Shown here piece by piece: positions 1 through 9,340 of a DNA stretch of 64,000 nucleotides. The stretch's first letter is position 1. Each line of letters starts with the position of its first letter. The notes below the pieces were generated by a model, which was not told the origin of the DNA, searched no databases, and was given only the letters and a program-made list of their open reading frames with translations. The position numbers were made by a program, and so were the translations under genes. The stretch lies in NCBI RefSeq assembly GCF_023715655.1, contig NZ_JAMBON010000004.1, positions 62,001 to 126,000 of the forward strand, in the 5' to 3' direction. Source of the DNA: Oceanobacillus luteolus (lineage in GTDB: Bacteria > Bacillota > Bacilli > Bacillales > Amphibacillaceae).

Positions 1-22
1 AAGCTTGTATCATTTTCTTTTT

Positions 23-1159
23 TTATGGTTGTAATTCGAATTTCAATCCTTTTTCCATTTCAAAGAGAACATGTTCGTCTTTTTCAAACTTCATGGCATC
101 TCGAATTGCGTCAAAAGCCTCAGACGTACCAATCTTACCTAAAGACCAAGCAGCCGTACCACGAATCATCGGTCGCGGATCTTCTTTCATAACAGTCGTT
201 ATTTCTTCTACAGCAGTTTGATCCTTGTAATGAGCAAGCGCAAGCAACGCATTTCGTTGCAATGGCTTCTTACCGCGCCAAGCTCCAGATAAATGACCGA
301 ATTTTTCCTTGAATTCCCGATTCGACATCCGGAGCATCGGCTTCAGCTTAGGTTTAGCAATTTCCGGATCTGGTTCAAATTCTGGATGCAAATGGAAGTC
401 CACCCCTTTATTATATGGGCATACTTGCTGACATGTATCACAGCCATAAATCCGATTACCGATTTTCGAACGGAACTCTTCAGGCAGAAAATCTTTTGTT
501 TGCGTCAGAAAAGCGATACAGCGTTGTGCGTTCAGTTGTCCGCCCTGTACAAGCGCTCCTGTAGGACAGGCGTCGAGACATTTACGGCAGTCGCCACAGC
601 TGTCCGTAACTGGATCATCGGGAATGAATGGCAAGTTTGTAATCAATTCCCCAAGATAAACAAAAGAACCAAATTCCTTTGTAATAATCGATGTATTTTT
701 TCCACTGAAACCAATACCGGCTCGTTCAGCAACAGCCCGATCAGATAATTCTCCAGTATCAACCATCACTTTATTCACCGCATCAGGGTATTTTTCTTTT
801 ATAAAATTAGAGAGCTTTTCCAATCGGTCACGTAAGACGACATGGTAGTCGATTCCCCATGAAGCTCGGGCAAATATTCCTCGCCTTTCTTCTTTTGTAC
901 TGCGGATTTGATTTTTTATTCGTGAAGGGTAGGCGATGGCAATGGAGATGATTGACTGGGCTTCAGGCAATAATCTTGCCGGCTCTGTACGTTCTTCAAT
1001 GGTGCCTTTTTCAAATCCTGATTGATAATTCAACTCTTGCTGTCGGCGTAATCTTTCCCGCAGTTCACTGAATACATCAGCTGAAGCAAAGCCAATTTTA
1101 TCTATACCGATTTCTTTACTATAATCGATTATTTCCTGTTTCAACTCATCAATCCTCAT
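23..1159 (-). CDS. queG: Epoxyqueuosine reductase QueG
   Basis: Cobalamin-dependent iron-sulfur enzyme that reduces epoxyqueuosine to queuosine in tRNA anticodons, the last step of queuosine synthesis; cytoplasmic. Two ferredoxin-like [4Fe-4S] motifs are visible near residues 188-199 (CGDCRKCLDACP) and 214-248 (an isolated Cys, then CDTCQQVCP), followed by a C-terminal HEAT-like region (about 290-370) that binds tRNA in the family. The motif ELSDRAVAERAGIG near residue 140 is typical. An upstream TTG (1160-1162) is also possible, but the ATG at 1157-1159 has the better distance (9 nt) from AAGGAGG. The full length of 378 aa is normal. It is the first gene in the window and its neighbours give no functional hint. 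Confidence 0.95.
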   Translation of the reverse strand: MRIDELKQEIIDYSKEIGIDKIGFASADVFSELRERLRRQQELNYQSGFEKGTIEERTEPARLLPEAQSIISIAIAYPSRIKNQIRSTKEERRGIFARASWGIDYHVVLRDRLEKLSNFIKEKYPDAVNKVMVDTGELSDRAVAERAGIGFSGKNTSIITKEFGSFVYLGELITNLPFIPDDPVTDSCGDCRKCLDACPTGALVQGGQLNAQRCIAFLTQTKDFLPEEFRSKIGNRIYGCDTCQQVCPYNKGVDFHLHPEFEPDPEIAKPKLKPMLRMSNREFKEKFGHLSGAWRGKKPLQRNALLALAHYKDQTAVEEITTVMKEDPRPMIRGTAAWSLGKIGTSEAFDAIRDAMKFEKDEHVLFEMEKGLKFELQP

Positions 1160-1261
1160 CAACGCCCACCTCCTTACTTTTCTATTAATTTAACATTAAT
1201 GATTAAACAGTTTCAATTCCATTTTATACAAATTGCTGAACAAAATACTACTATCTGAGGT

Positions 1262-1372
1262 CCACAGTCCAAATACCTCTCGCTTTCCGCGGGCGGCCGA
1301 TGAGCCTCCCACGGAAAGCGAAGGTGTATCGGGAGCTGCGAGCCTACGGAAGAAAGTATCCCCCAGTCTATC
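1262..1372. repeat. Degenerate palindromic intergenic element (copy A)
   Basis: The left end carries CAGTCCAAATACC followed by CGCTTTCCGCGGGCGGCCGA, matching the inverted form of copy C near 14.3 kb. The right end, GGTGTATCGGGAGCT, matches the end of copy B near 14.1 kb. The middle found in B and C is missing; instead CGCTTTCCG and CGGAAAGCG form a 9-bp inverted pair. It looks like a deleted hybrid of the two element types. It fills most of the gap between queG and the tRNA terminator; nothing else is seen in that gap. Confidence 0.7.
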
Positions 1373-1412
1373 AGCACTCTATTAATAATATTATGAAATA
1401 TGTGCTGGAATA

Positions 1413-1459
1413 TAAAAAACGCAACGCCTCGTAACCTTCATTTACGAGACACTGCGTTA
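1413..1459 (-). terminator. Terminator of the tRNA-Gly gene
   Basis: Read on the minus strand, a long stem (ACGCA...CTCGTAA pairing with TTACGAG...TGCGT) ends in a run of six T. It lies 12 bases past the CCA end of the tRNA. Confidence 0.85.
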
Positions 1460-1471
1460 AACACATATGTA

Positions 1472-1545
1472 TGGAGCGGGTGAAGGGAATCGAACCCTCA
1501 TCATCAGCTTGGAAGGCTGAGGTTTTACCACTAAACTACACCCGC
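1472..1545 (-). tRNA. tRNA-Gly (anticodon UCC)
   Basis: The minus strand folds as a standard cloverleaf: acceptor GCGGGTG pairing with CACCCGC, anticodon stem TCAGC/GCTGA around loop CTTCCAA (anticodon TCC), T-arm with GGTTCGATTCC, and an encoded CCA end. It is a single gene with its own downstream terminator, not part of a tRNA cluster. Confidence 0.97.
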
Positions 1546-1802
1546 AAACAAATTAGTTTATTTAATGACAAAACCAATTATAGCAACTACGTAAAAATAA
1601 ATCAAGGAAAATTTTAAAATAAATTAATAAATAATGAAAGAGCCCTCTCTAACCCACATATTCCTAAGCTGTTTGTTCCTGAATCATACTCAAATTCATC
1701 GACAAATTATTACATCAGTTCACGATAACGATATCTTTTCATAAAATAATTATATGCAAAACATTTAAATTGTGACTATTGTAAAATTTTTTAATCAAAA
1801 GA

Positions 1803-1831
1803 TTTACATTCCAAAGTAAAACCGATAGACT
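1803..1831 (+). promoter_or_regulatory. Candidate promoter for dat
   Basis: TTTACA and TAGACT are separated by 17 bases, about 40 bases before the dat start. The match to sigma-A consensus is partial. The rest of the 324-base gap between the tRNA and dat is AT-rich with nothing recognisable. Confidence 0.4.
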
Positions 1832-1869
1832 AGGATTAAATTTGTAATACAGAAGGGTGAGTTGAGATA

Positions 1870-2751
1870 ATGTCAGTCTTTCCAATTGTCTTTGCGCAAG
1901 GATCATTTATGCATAAAGACAAACTAAAGTATCCTTTTGAAGAACGGGGATTGCAATTCGGAGATGGAGTTTATGAAGTAATACGAATTTATCGGGGGAA
2001 ATATTACTTATTAGAAGAACATATCGATCGTCTGTATCGTTCACTGTCTGAAATCAAAATAAATTTTCCACACGATAGAGATGACTTTATCCATATACTT
2101 GAAAGTTTGCTTACGAAAAATGAAATGAAAATGGATGGAAAAGTATACCTCCAAGTAACACGTGGTTCTGCACCAAGGAATCATATATTCCCACAGAATA
2201 CAGAACCAAATGTATATGCCTACATTGAACCTGCAGCACGGAATATGAAAGAAATGGAAAATGGCGTCTGCGCCATTACACATCCAGATATTCGCTGGAG
2301 TTTTTGCCACATCAAAAGTCTGAACCTTCTGCCTAACCTTCTTGCGAAACAAGAAGCTAATGAAAATGGCTGTTATGAAGCAATTTTACACAAAGACGGG
2401 ACGGTAACAGAATGCAGTTCCGCTAATGTGTATTTTGTGAAGAACGGAAACATCTATACTCATCCGAAAACTAACGGGATCCTTCACGGATGTGTACGCA
2501 TAGCGGTAGAGCGATTTGCAGAAAATCTTGAAATTCCATTTATTGAAGATGCTTACCATGTTGGTGATATCAAAGATGCCGATGAAGTATTTTTATCGAG
2601 CAGTACTTCTGAAATCACTCCAATCGTCAAAGTTGACGATCATCAAATTAATGATGGACTTCCAGGACCGATTACTCGAAAGCTTCAACATGCCTATGCA
2701 TTGGATGCAGGAATTGAACCCATCATTCCAGAAACCTTAACTGAAGCTTAA
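1870..2751 (+). CDS. dat: D-amino acid aminotransferase
   Basis: Fold-type IV PLP enzyme that moves amino groups between D-amino acids and 2-oxo acids, supplying D-glutamate and D-alanine for cell wall. The internal Lys of HIKSLNLLPN (K149) is the expected PLP-binding residue and E181 in TVTECSSANV matches the residue that contacts the pyridine nitrogen. This segment is characteristic of Bacillus D-alanine aminotransferases rather than branched-chain or ADC-lyase relatives. The length of 293 aa is slightly longer than the usual 280-285. A GAAGGGTGAG ribosome site precedes the ATG, and the gene ends at a hairpin terminator, so it appears monocistronic. Confidence 0.93.
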   Translation: MSVFPIVFAQGSFMHKDKLKYPFEERGLQFGDGVYEVIRIYRGKYYLLEEHIDRLYRSLSEIKINFPHDRDDFIHILESLLTKNEMKMDGKVYLQVTRGSAPRNHIFPQNTEPNVYAYIEPAARNMKEMENGVCAITHPDIRWSFCHIKSLNLLPNLLAKQEANENGCYEAILHKDGTVTECSSANVYFVKNGNIYTHPKTNGILHGCVRIAVERFAENLEIPFIEDAYHVGDIKDADEVFLSSSTSEITPIVKVDDHQINDGLPGPITRKLQHAYALDAGIEPIIPETLTEA

Positions 2752-2758
2752 CTAAAAT

Positions 2759-2799
2759 AATGCGCAGTGTCTGCTAGTTTGATAGACTTGCGCATTTTT
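2759..2799 (+). terminator. Terminator after dat
   Basis: AATGCGCA (2759-2766) pairs with TGCGCATT (2789-2796), with an inner GTCT/AGAC pair, and runs into five T. Confidence 0.85.
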
Positions 2800-2874
2800 C
2801 CTAAATAAATATCATTTCGACATTCGAAGGAATCCAGTATGTCACACTTAATAATCGATTAAGGAGGAATAAAG

Positions 2875-4878
2875 TTGAAAAAATCCAAGCGAGCAATAAC
2901 TCCAGAAGACCTAACAAAAATTGAAGTATTAAGCGAGCCCCAGTTCACGAAAGACGGTACAAGTTACACCTTTGTCTCTACCAAAATCAATGAAAACAAC
3001 GAGTATGAAGCAAATATTCACCTCCAGCAATTACATGAAGAAAAATCGACTCCATGGACGTACGGAAAATATAATAATAGCAATCTGTCGTTTTCACCTG
3101 ATGGAAGACAAGTTGTCTTTCAGTCAAACAGAAGTGGGACGCCACAGCTATGGATCATGCATACCAACGGAGGAGAAGCTAGGCAACTCACCACATTTAA
3201 ACATGGTGCTTCAAACCCGCATTGGTCTCCAGATGGCAAGTATATTATTTTCACTGCTTCCCTACATGAAGACGATGATGTAGCAAGTCAGAAAGAATTG
3301 TCAAAAGAGGAAAAACAACAGCTGACAGAAGCAAAAAGTCAGGAGCCTCTTGTTGTGAGCACCCTGAAATATAAATCAGATGCAGAAGGTTTTCATGATG
3401 ATAAGAAAACACAACTTGTATCTTACTCCTTAGAAGGCAACACCTTCACCCAATTGACGAAAGGTGACTATCATCATCTTTTTCAGGATATCTCACCAAA
3501 TGGAAAACAAATTCTTTTCACGGCCAACTTAAGTGATAATGCGGACTATGAACTAACAAATGACTTGTACCTTTTAGACCTCCACTCAAACGAAATAAAG
3601 AAATTGAATGAGCGTTCCGGTTACCATCAACGGGCTGTATTTTCACCTAGTGGAGAGAAAATCGCTTGTCTCGGTCATGAATATGATTATGCAGGAGCAA
3701 CCTTAACAGAACTGTATATTTTTGATTTGCAATCGGGAGAGCGTCTCTGTATCAGTAATGAATGGGATCTTCAACTTGGCGATTACATCATTGGTGATAT
3801 GCGTTTAGGGGCCTCGGAAAACGGACCTGTTTGGTCAAAAGATGGAGAGAAGATATTCTTTATTGCAACCGATCGTGGATCGACTGGACTCTATCAAGTG
3901 GACTTGGAAAGTAATTTGGAAATACTTCATAAAAATGATAGTCATGTATTTGGTTTCAGTTATCACAAAGAAACAGATAAGTTTATTATAGGTATTAGCT
4001 CGCCAACCAACCCTGGTGACTTTTACTTGTTCGAACGTGGATCAGAGTTACGGCAATTGACAACTACCAATAAAGAATTCCTACAAGAGGTTTTCATAGC
4101 AACACCGGAAGAGTTAGAAGTAACTACAGAGGATGATTGGAAAATTCAAGGATGGCTACTAAAGCCATATGGATTTGAAGAGGGGAAAAAATATCCTTTT
4201 GTATTGGAAATTCACGGTGGACCTCATATGAGTTATGGACAATCCTTCTTCCATGAGATGCAATTACTTGCTGCCAAAGGATATGTGGTGCTATACACTA
4301 ACCCTCGTGGCAGTCATGGATATGGCCAGGAATTCGTCAATGCATGTCGTTCCGATTACGGCGGGAAAGACTATGAAGATTTGATGGCTGCGGTTGATTA
4401 TGCGTTAGACAATTACAGTTTTATCGATGAAGACCGGCTCGGTGTGACTGGTGGGAGCTATGGTGGTTTTATGACGAACTGGATTGTCGGTCATACAAAT
4501 CGCTTCAAGGCGGCAGTTACCCAACGTAGTATCTCCAATTGGCTAAGTTTTTACGGTGTCAGTGATATCGGCTACTTCTTTACAAAGTGGGAGCTTGGTC
4601 ATAACTTGATGGAAGATCCTAAAAAACTATGGGACTTCTCTCCTCTGAAGTATGCAGAGAACATCGAAACACCATTATTGATTCTTCATGGTGAGAAGGA
4701 TTTCCGTTGTCCCATCGAACAAGGTGAACAACTTTTTATTACATTGAAGCATCTACGTAAAGAAGTGGAGTTCGTTCGCTTCCCTGATGCAAATCATGAA
4801 TTAAGCAGAAGTGGGAATCCTAAACTTAGGATTGCTAGATTAGAGCATATTTGCCGCTGGTTTGAAAAGTATTTATAA
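2875..4878 (+). CDS. S9 family prolyl oligopeptidase-like peptidase
   Basis: Cytoplasmic serine peptidase of the acylaminoacyl-peptidase/dipeptidyl-peptidase type (S9C-like; resembles B. subtilis YuxL). The N-terminal 400 residues hold beta-propeller repeats with TolB-like SPDG/SPNG motifs. The C-terminal alpha/beta hydrolase domain has the triad S528 (GGSYGGF), D609 (GEKDFRCP) and H641 (DANHELS). The start is a TTG at 2875, fixed by AAGGAGGAATAAAG just upstream. There is no signal peptide. Its 667 aa match the family. It stands alone, followed by a convergent arginine operon; its exact peptide substrate cannot be told from sequence. Confidence 0.9.
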   Translation: MKKSKRAITPEDLTKIEVLSEPQFTKDGTSYTFVSTKINENNEYEANIHLQQLHEEKSTPWTYGKYNNSNLSFSPDGRQVVFQSNRSGTPQLWIMHTNGGEARQLTTFKHGASNPHWSPDGKYIIFTASLHEDDDVASQKELSKEEKQQLTEAKSQEPLVVSTLKYKSDAEGFHDDKKTQLVSYSLEGNTFTQLTKGDYHHLFQDISPNGKQILFTANLSDNADYELTNDLYLLDLHSNEIKKLNERSGYHQRAVFSPSGEKIACLGHEYDYAGATLTELYIFDLQSGERLCISNEWDLQLGDYIIGDMRLGASENGPVWSKDGEKIFFIATDRGSTGLYQVDLESNLEILHKNDSHVFGFSYHKETDKFIIGISSPTNPGDFYLFERGSELRQLTTTNKEFLQEVFIATPEELEVTTEDDWKIQGWLLKPYGFEEGKKYPFVLEIHGGPHMSYGQSFFHEMQLLAAKGYVVLYTNPRGSHGYGQEFVNACRSDYGGKDYEDLMAAVDYALDNYSFIDEDRLGVTGGSYGGFMTNWIVGHTNRFKAAVTQRSISNWLSFYGVSDIGYFFTKWELGHNLMEDPKKLWDFSPLKYAENIETPLLILHGEKDFRCPIEQGEQLFITLKHLRKEVEFVRFPDANHELSRSGNPKLRIARLEHICRWFEKYL

Positions 4879-4930
4879 TCTCTGTCGCCAGTAACCCTAT
4901 CGTAAAATAACCAGCTCTATATGTATATTA

Positions 4931-4959
4931 AAATATCCCCATCTTCTACGATGGGGATA
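4931..4959 (-). terminator. Terminator of the argCJBD operon
   Basis: TATCCCCATC and GATGGGGATA form a perfect 10-bp stem followed on the minus strand by TTTTAAT, just downstream of argD. Confidence 0.85.
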
Positions 4960-4967
4960 AAAATAAC

Positions 4968-6155
4968 CTACTTTTCATTTAACACTTGTTTGAAAGCATC
5001 TATAAATTCATCAATTTCTTCTTCTGTAGTAGTAAGTGGCGGTAATAAGCGTAATACTTTCTCACCGGCTGATAATACCAACACGTTCTCTTCTCTTAAA
5101 GCAGTTATATATTCAATTGCCCCCTCTTCCATTTCCAGACCAAGAAGTAAACCTTTTCCCTTTATCTCAATAATTGCAGGATATGATGATTTCAATTCTG
5201 TCAATTTTTCTTGAAAATATTGACTGATTTTATTCACATTATCCAATATATCCGCATCAAGGATATATTGCACTGTTGAATACCCTGCTGTCATCGCCAA
5301 TGGATTACCACCAAATGTACTTCCATGTGTACCTGGTGTAAATGAAGCTGCCACCCCATCCTTAGCGAGCATGGAACCAATTGGAAAACCAGAACCAAGC
5401 CCCTTAGCAAGAGTGATCACATCAGGTTCAATTCCAAACTGTTCATAGGCAAATAATGTCCCTGTCCTGCCGATACCAGTTTGTACTTCATCAATCATGA
5501 GCAGTATATCTTTTTCCTTGCAAATCTTCTCCAATTCCTTTAACCAAGCTTTATCCGCTATATTGACGCCTCCTTCGCCTTGAACAAGTTCAAGGAGAAC
5601 AGCTGTAGTCTTTCCATTATCGATTTCCTGTAAAACATCAAAATCATTATAAGGAAGATAGCGAAATCCTGGAGTAATTGGCGTGAATCCTTGGTGAATC
5701 TTCTCTTGGGCTGTTGCCGCCAGTGTTGTCCCTGTTCTGCCGTGAAATGATTGTTTAAAGGTGACAATTTCGGTTCTTGCCTCGTTCCCTTGGTCTTTCG
5801 CATATTTCTTTGCGATCTTTATCGCAGCTTCATTCGCCTCGGCCCCACTATTGCAGAAAAACGCCGCATCCAGACTACTATTCTCTGTTAATAGTTTTGC
5901 CAACTTCTCTTGTATCGGAATATGGTAAAGGTTCGATACATGCCAAAGGGTATCCAATTGCTCCTTTAATGCAGCCTGTACCGGTTCAGGGACATGGCCA
6001 AGATTACAAGTCGCTATCCCTGAAGTATAATCCAAGAACCTGTTTCCCTCGTCATTCCATACATAACTTCCTTTTCCTTTTACAATCTCTAAAGGAAAAC
6101 GTCCATACGTATTCATCACCGCAGATGCTTGCTCTGTCTTTATTGTGTTAGACAT
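4968..6155 (-). CDS. argD: Acetylornithine aminotransferase ArgD
   Basis: PLP-dependent class III aminotransferase converting N-acetylglutamate semialdehyde to N-acetylornithine with glutamate as donor, the fourth step of arginine synthesis. The PLP lysine is K251 (LAKGLGSGFPIG), with the cofactor Asp at D222 (MIDEVQTG) and the substrate-loop motif CNSGAEANEAA at 101-111. The length of 395 aa is typical. It is the last gene of argCJBD and its start overlaps the end of argB by 8 bases, implying translational coupling. The operon position separates it from ornithine or GABA aminotransferases of the same family. Confidence 0.95.
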   Translation of the reverse strand: MSNTIKTEQASAVMNTYGRFPLEIVKGKGSYVWNDEGNRFLDYTSGIATCNLGHVPEPVQAALKEQLDTLWHVSNLYHIPIQEKLAKLLTENSSLDAAFFCNSGAEANEAAIKIAKKYAKDQGNEARTEIVTFKQSFHGRTGTTLAATAQEKIHQGFTPITPGFRYLPYNDFDVLQEIDNGKTTAVLLELVQGEGGVNIADKAWLKELEKICKEKDILLMIDEVQTGIGRTGTLFAYEQFGIEPDVITLAKGLGSGFPIGSMLAKDGVAASFTPGTHGSTFGGNPLAMTAGYSTVQYILDADILDNVNKISQYFQEKLTELKSSYPAIIEIKGKGLLLGLEMEEGAIEYITALREENVLVLSAGEKVLRLLPPLTTTEEEIDEFIDAFKQVLNEK

Positions 6156-6948
6156 AATGCTTCTCTCCCATTACTATCTTCGTTCCTACTTGACCACCCG
6201 AAAGGTAAGTCTTTAAATCGCCAGGATTCATTCCGTTTAAAATAACCGCTTCTTCTACACCGCCAGATAAAGCTTTCAAGGCCGAATATACTTTTGGAAT
6301 CATCCCACCGTAAATGACACCACTTGAAATTTTTTCTTCAATTTCTGCTTTTGTGAGTTTTGGTATGAGGACCTTCTTTCCTTGAATTTCTTCCAACACA
6401 CCAGGAATATCACTTATCAGTACCAGTTTTGCCCCTAAACTTGCTGCCACTGCAGCTGCAGCCGTGTCACCGTTAATATTATAATGTTGACCTGTTTCAT
6501 GAATTCCAATTGGTGAAATGATAGGTATTCCGCCATTTTCAGCGATAAGCTGGAGCCAGTTCGTATTTACTTCTTTCACATCACCTACAAACCCCAGCTT
6601 TCCAGTCTTATCTTGTGGTGTCACTTTCAACAGATTAGCATCCACTCCACTAAGACCTAGTCCGATTCCGCCACTTTGCGTAAACTTCGTAACAATATGT
6701 TTATTGACTTTCCCACTCAAAACTTGCTCGACTACATTCAAGACTTCGCTGGAGGTCACTCTTAGTCCATTTACAAATTCACTTTTAACATTCATCTGAT
6801 CTAGGGCATGATTAATTTCAGGTCCACCCCCATGAACAATGATTGGATGAATACGCCCCGATTCTTTTAAGCTGACAATTGTGTCATAAAATGCTTTTGG
6901 TAGTTTGTTTAGAATACTTCCGCCAACTTTTAAAACGACAATCTTCAT
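6148..6948 (-). CDS. argB: Acetylglutamate kinase ArgB
   Basis: Phosphorylates N-acetylglutamate in arginine synthesis. The amino acid kinase fold begins MKIVVLKVGGSIL, then HGGGPEIN near residue 45 (acetylglutamate binding) and the NINGDTAAAAVA segment. I start it at the ATG 6946-6948, which has GAGGTGATTG upstream; a longer reading frame to 6996 has no ribosome site and would overlap argJ. This gives 266 aa. An arginine-sensitive N-terminal helix, as in long-form enzymes, is absent, so feedback control more likely falls elsewhere in the pathway. Confidence 0.95.
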   Translation of the reverse strand: MKIVVLKVGGSILNKLPKAFYDTIVSLKESGRIHPIIVHGGGPEINHALDQMNVKSEFVNGLRVTSSEVLNVVEQVLSGKVNKHIVTKFTQSGGIGLGLSGVDANLLKVTPQDKTGKLGFVGDVKEVNTNWLQLIAENGGIPIISPIGIHETGQHYNINGDTAAAAVAASLGAKLVLISDIPGVLEEIQGKKVLIPKLTKAEIEEKISSGVIYGGMIPKVYSALKALSGGVEEAVILNGMNPGDLKTYLSGGQVGTKIVMGEKHYV

Positions 6949-6958
6949 TCCAATCACC

Positions 6959-8185
6959 TCATGTTCTATAGGAAGCGTTGATTTTAACATATTCATAGGT
7001 CAAATCACATCCCCATGCAGTGGCTTCCCCTTCTCCATTATTCAAATCAACATGGATCGTCACTGTGTCTTGTTCTAAATATGCTGTACCCGCTTCTTCA
7101 CTAAAATCAAGAGGCAGACCATTCTGAACCACTTGGATGTCACCAAGGGATACAGAAACTTTATTAACATCCAACGGTTGCTCGCTATAACCCACCGCAC
7201 AAATAATTCTTCCCCAGTTGGGGTCTGATCCGTAGACTGCAGTCTTTACCAAGTTAGAAGAAATGATCGCTTTAGCGACTTCACCTGCCACTTTATCGGA
7301 GGCTGCCCCTTTTACTTTCACTTCAATAAGCTTCGTTGCTCCTTCGCCATCCCGGGCAATTTGTTTGGCCAGTTCCTGACTCACATAACGCAGCCCTTCC
7401 ACAAATACAGACCACTCTGCATGATTTTCGTTTAATGTATTATTTTCTTGCATTCCATTGGCGAGGACAAGCACCATGTCATTTGTACTGCAATCCCCAT
7501 CCACAGTGATCATGTTGAATGATTGATCTGTCAAACTACGTAACGCTTTCTCAAGACTAGCCTGCTCGACATCAGCGTCTGTAGTAATAAAGGAAAGCAT
7601 GGTTGCCATATTGGGAGCAATCATACCAGACCCTTTTGCCGCACCCGCAATCGTTATTAACTTTCCGTCAACTTCGAATTGTACGGCAGCATGTTTCGTT
7701 ACGATGTCCGTCGTTAAAATGGCTGTCTCAAATCGTTCAGCACCTTGATTCACTTCATCATTCATCGCTTCAATGCCTTTATATATCTTTTCCATTGGGA
7801 GTTGAACTCCAATTATTCCAGTAGAAGCAACGGCCACATGGTCAACATCCACACCCTTTATCTCAGCTGCCTTCGCTTGGGTGTCTAAAGCATTTTGATA
7901 TCCCTCGGGCCCTGTAACTGCATTGGCATTCGCTGAATTGACCACGATCGTTTGTATTTTTCCGCTTTTGTCGATACTATCCTTTGTAACTTGAAGAGGA
8001 GCAGCTCTAAATGCATTTAATGTATATACTCCAGCTGCTGTTGCAGGTACTTCTGAATGAATCCATCCGAAATCTAATCTGGATTTACGTAGGCCAGTAT
8101 GCACCCCTCCTGCCTGAAAGCCCTTCGGGGTAGTAACATTGCCATTCTCTATCATCTTTAGTTGTTTTTCTTTCAGTTGTGCCAT
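6959..8185 (-). CDS. argJ: Bifunctional ornithine acetyltransferase / N-acetylglutamate synthase ArgJ
   Basis: Transfers acetyl from N-acetylornithine to glutamate, making the pathway cyclic; many Bacillus enzymes also use acetyl-CoA. The proprotein cleaves itself before a nucleophilic threonine; here the site is A194-T195 in IAPNMATMLSF, preceded by the conserved KGSGM. The length of 408 aa is standard. AGGAGGATGTTGTAG precedes the ATG. It lies between argC (13-base gap) and argB (10-base gap). There is no separate argA or argE in the window, consistent with the acetyl cycle. Confidence 0.95.
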   Translation of the reverse strand: MAQLKEKQLKMIENGNVTTPKGFQAGGVHTGLRKSRLDFGWIHSEVPATAAGVYTLNAFRAAPLQVTKDSIDKSGKIQTIVVNSANANAVTGPEGYQNALDTQAKAAEIKGVDVDHVAVASTGIIGVQLPMEKIYKGIEAMNDEVNQGAERFETAILTTDIVTKHAAVQFEVDGKLITIAGAAKGSGMIAPNMATMLSFITTDADVEQASLEKALRSLTDQSFNMITVDGDCSTNDMVLVLANGMQENNTLNENHAEWSVFVEGLRYVSQELAKQIARDGEGATKLIEVKVKGAASDKVAGEVAKAIISSNLVKTAVYGSDPNWGRIICAVGYSEQPLDVNKVSVSLGDIQVVQNGLPLDFSEEAGTAYLEQDTVTIHVDLNNGEGEATAWGCDLTYEYVKINASYRT

Positions 8186-8198
8186 CTACAACATCCTC

Positions 8199-9239
8199 CT
8201 ATGGATACATTGGAATTGCTTGTAATCCCAAATTCTCTTCCCAGCCATTCATGATATTTACATTCTGGATCGCTTGGCCAGATGCTCCCTTTACAAGATT
8301 ATCAATCGCAGCTGCTATAATTAACTGGTTGCTTCTTTCGTTCACCCATACGCCAATATCACAATAGTTGCTTCCTTGGACTGCCTTCGTCTGTGGAAAC
8401 TGTCCTTCTGGCAGGATACGTATGAACGGTTTATTTTCATAATAAGATTGGTAACTTTTAATAACTTCTTCTGTCGTTGTTTCTTGATTCAGATCCGCAT
8501 ACATCGTACAAATCAAACCTCGTGTCATCGGAATTAAATGCGTAGTCAATATTGTCGTAACATCCGCATCAACAGCCTTCGATAAGTATTGTTCGATTTC
8601 CGGGATATGCTGATGCTTTCCAATTTTATATGGTGATACATTATCATTCGTCTCTGAAAAATGAGTGGCCGCTGTTGGCGTTCTTCCCGCTCCCGATACA
8701 CCAGTTTTCCCATCAATGACTATCCCTGTTGGCTTGATGTTTCCGAGTTCCAGTGCTGGAATTAACCCTAATAATGAAGCTGTCGGGAAACACCCTGGAT
8801 TAGAAATGATTGTAGCTGATTGTATTTCTTCTTTATATATTTCAGAAAGTCCATATACAGCCTGATTTAACGTCTCCTGTGGAGCAGCCGACTTTCCGTA
8901 CCATTCTTCATAATCTTCCCGTGACGATAATCTAAGGTCCCCTGATAAATCAATGATTTGCAGATTTTTATTCTGTAACTCTGGTACGATTTCTTTCGCT
9001 ACCCCAGCTGGTGTCGCTAAAAAAACGACATCCACTTCAGCTTCTAAACTAGAAATATCTAATTCTTCTAATCTGATTTCAGGTAGTTTTTTTAAATGCG
9101 GGTAAATTGACGAAAGGACCTCACCGCTTTGAGAGTGGCTGATTACTTTTGCCACTACTAATTTGGGATGTGTTTGTAACAGCCGAATCAATTCAATTGC
9201 TCCGTAGCCCGTTCCACCAATAATTGCCGCTTTTTTCAA
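8199..9239 (-). CDS. argC: N-acetyl-gamma-glutamyl-phosphate reductase ArgC
   Basis: NADPH-dependent reductase of the third arginine step. An N-terminal Rossmann motif (IIGGTGYGAIEL) and the catalytic Cys in ISNPGCFPTA (about residue 150) are present, with a conserved His-containing C-terminal half (GKHQHIPEIEQ). The start is uncertain: a TTG at 9248 sits directly on the purine-rich AGAAAGAGAG, so I prefer the TTG at 9237-9239, nine bases beyond it, giving 346 aa and the family-like N terminus MKKAAIIGG. It is the first gene of the operon, under an ArgR-type promoter. Confidence 0.93.
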   Translation of the reverse strand: MKKAAIIGGTGYGAIELIRLLQTHPKLVVAKVISHSQSGEVLSSIYPHLKKLPEIRLEELDISSLEAEVDVVFLATPAGVAKEIVPELQNKNLQIIDLSGDLRLSSREDYEEWYGKSAAPQETLNQAVYGLSEIYKEEIQSATIISNPGCFPTASLLGLIPALELGNIKPTGIVIDGKTGVSGAGRTPTAATHFSETNDNVSPYKIGKHQHIPEIEQYLSKAVDADVTTILTTHLIPMTRGLICTMYADLNQETTTEEVIKSYQSYYENKPFIRILPEGQFPQTKAVQGSNYCDIGVWVNERSNQLIIAAAIDNLVKGASGQAIQNVNIMNGWEENLGLQAIPMYP

Positions 9240-9275
9240 TTTAAACAACTCTCTTTCTAAGATTAATTATTCATT

Positions 9276-9304
9276 ATTATACATTGACGTGTATAAATAT
9301 GCAA
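9276..9304 (-). promoter_or_regulatory. Promoter of argCJBD
   Basis: On the minus strand a perfect TATAAT (9276-9281) lies 17 bases after TTGCAT (9299-9304). The spacer and -35 overlap an ArgR-type box, so repressor binding would block polymerase directly. Confidence 0.7.
9290..9303 (-). promoter_or_regulatory. Putative ArgR/AhrC box 1
   Basis: TGTATAAATATGCA (plus strand) matches 12 of 14 positions of the palindromic ARG consensus TGAATWWWWATTCA. It overlaps the argC promoter. Confidence 0.65.
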
Positions 9305-9340
9305 TAGTATTTATAAAAATTAATTTTTATTATTAATCGT

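Noticed and set aside
293-748. 151-aa frame on the plus strand
   Set aside because: Lies wholly opposite queG, whose iron-sulfur motifs are intact; no ribosome site.
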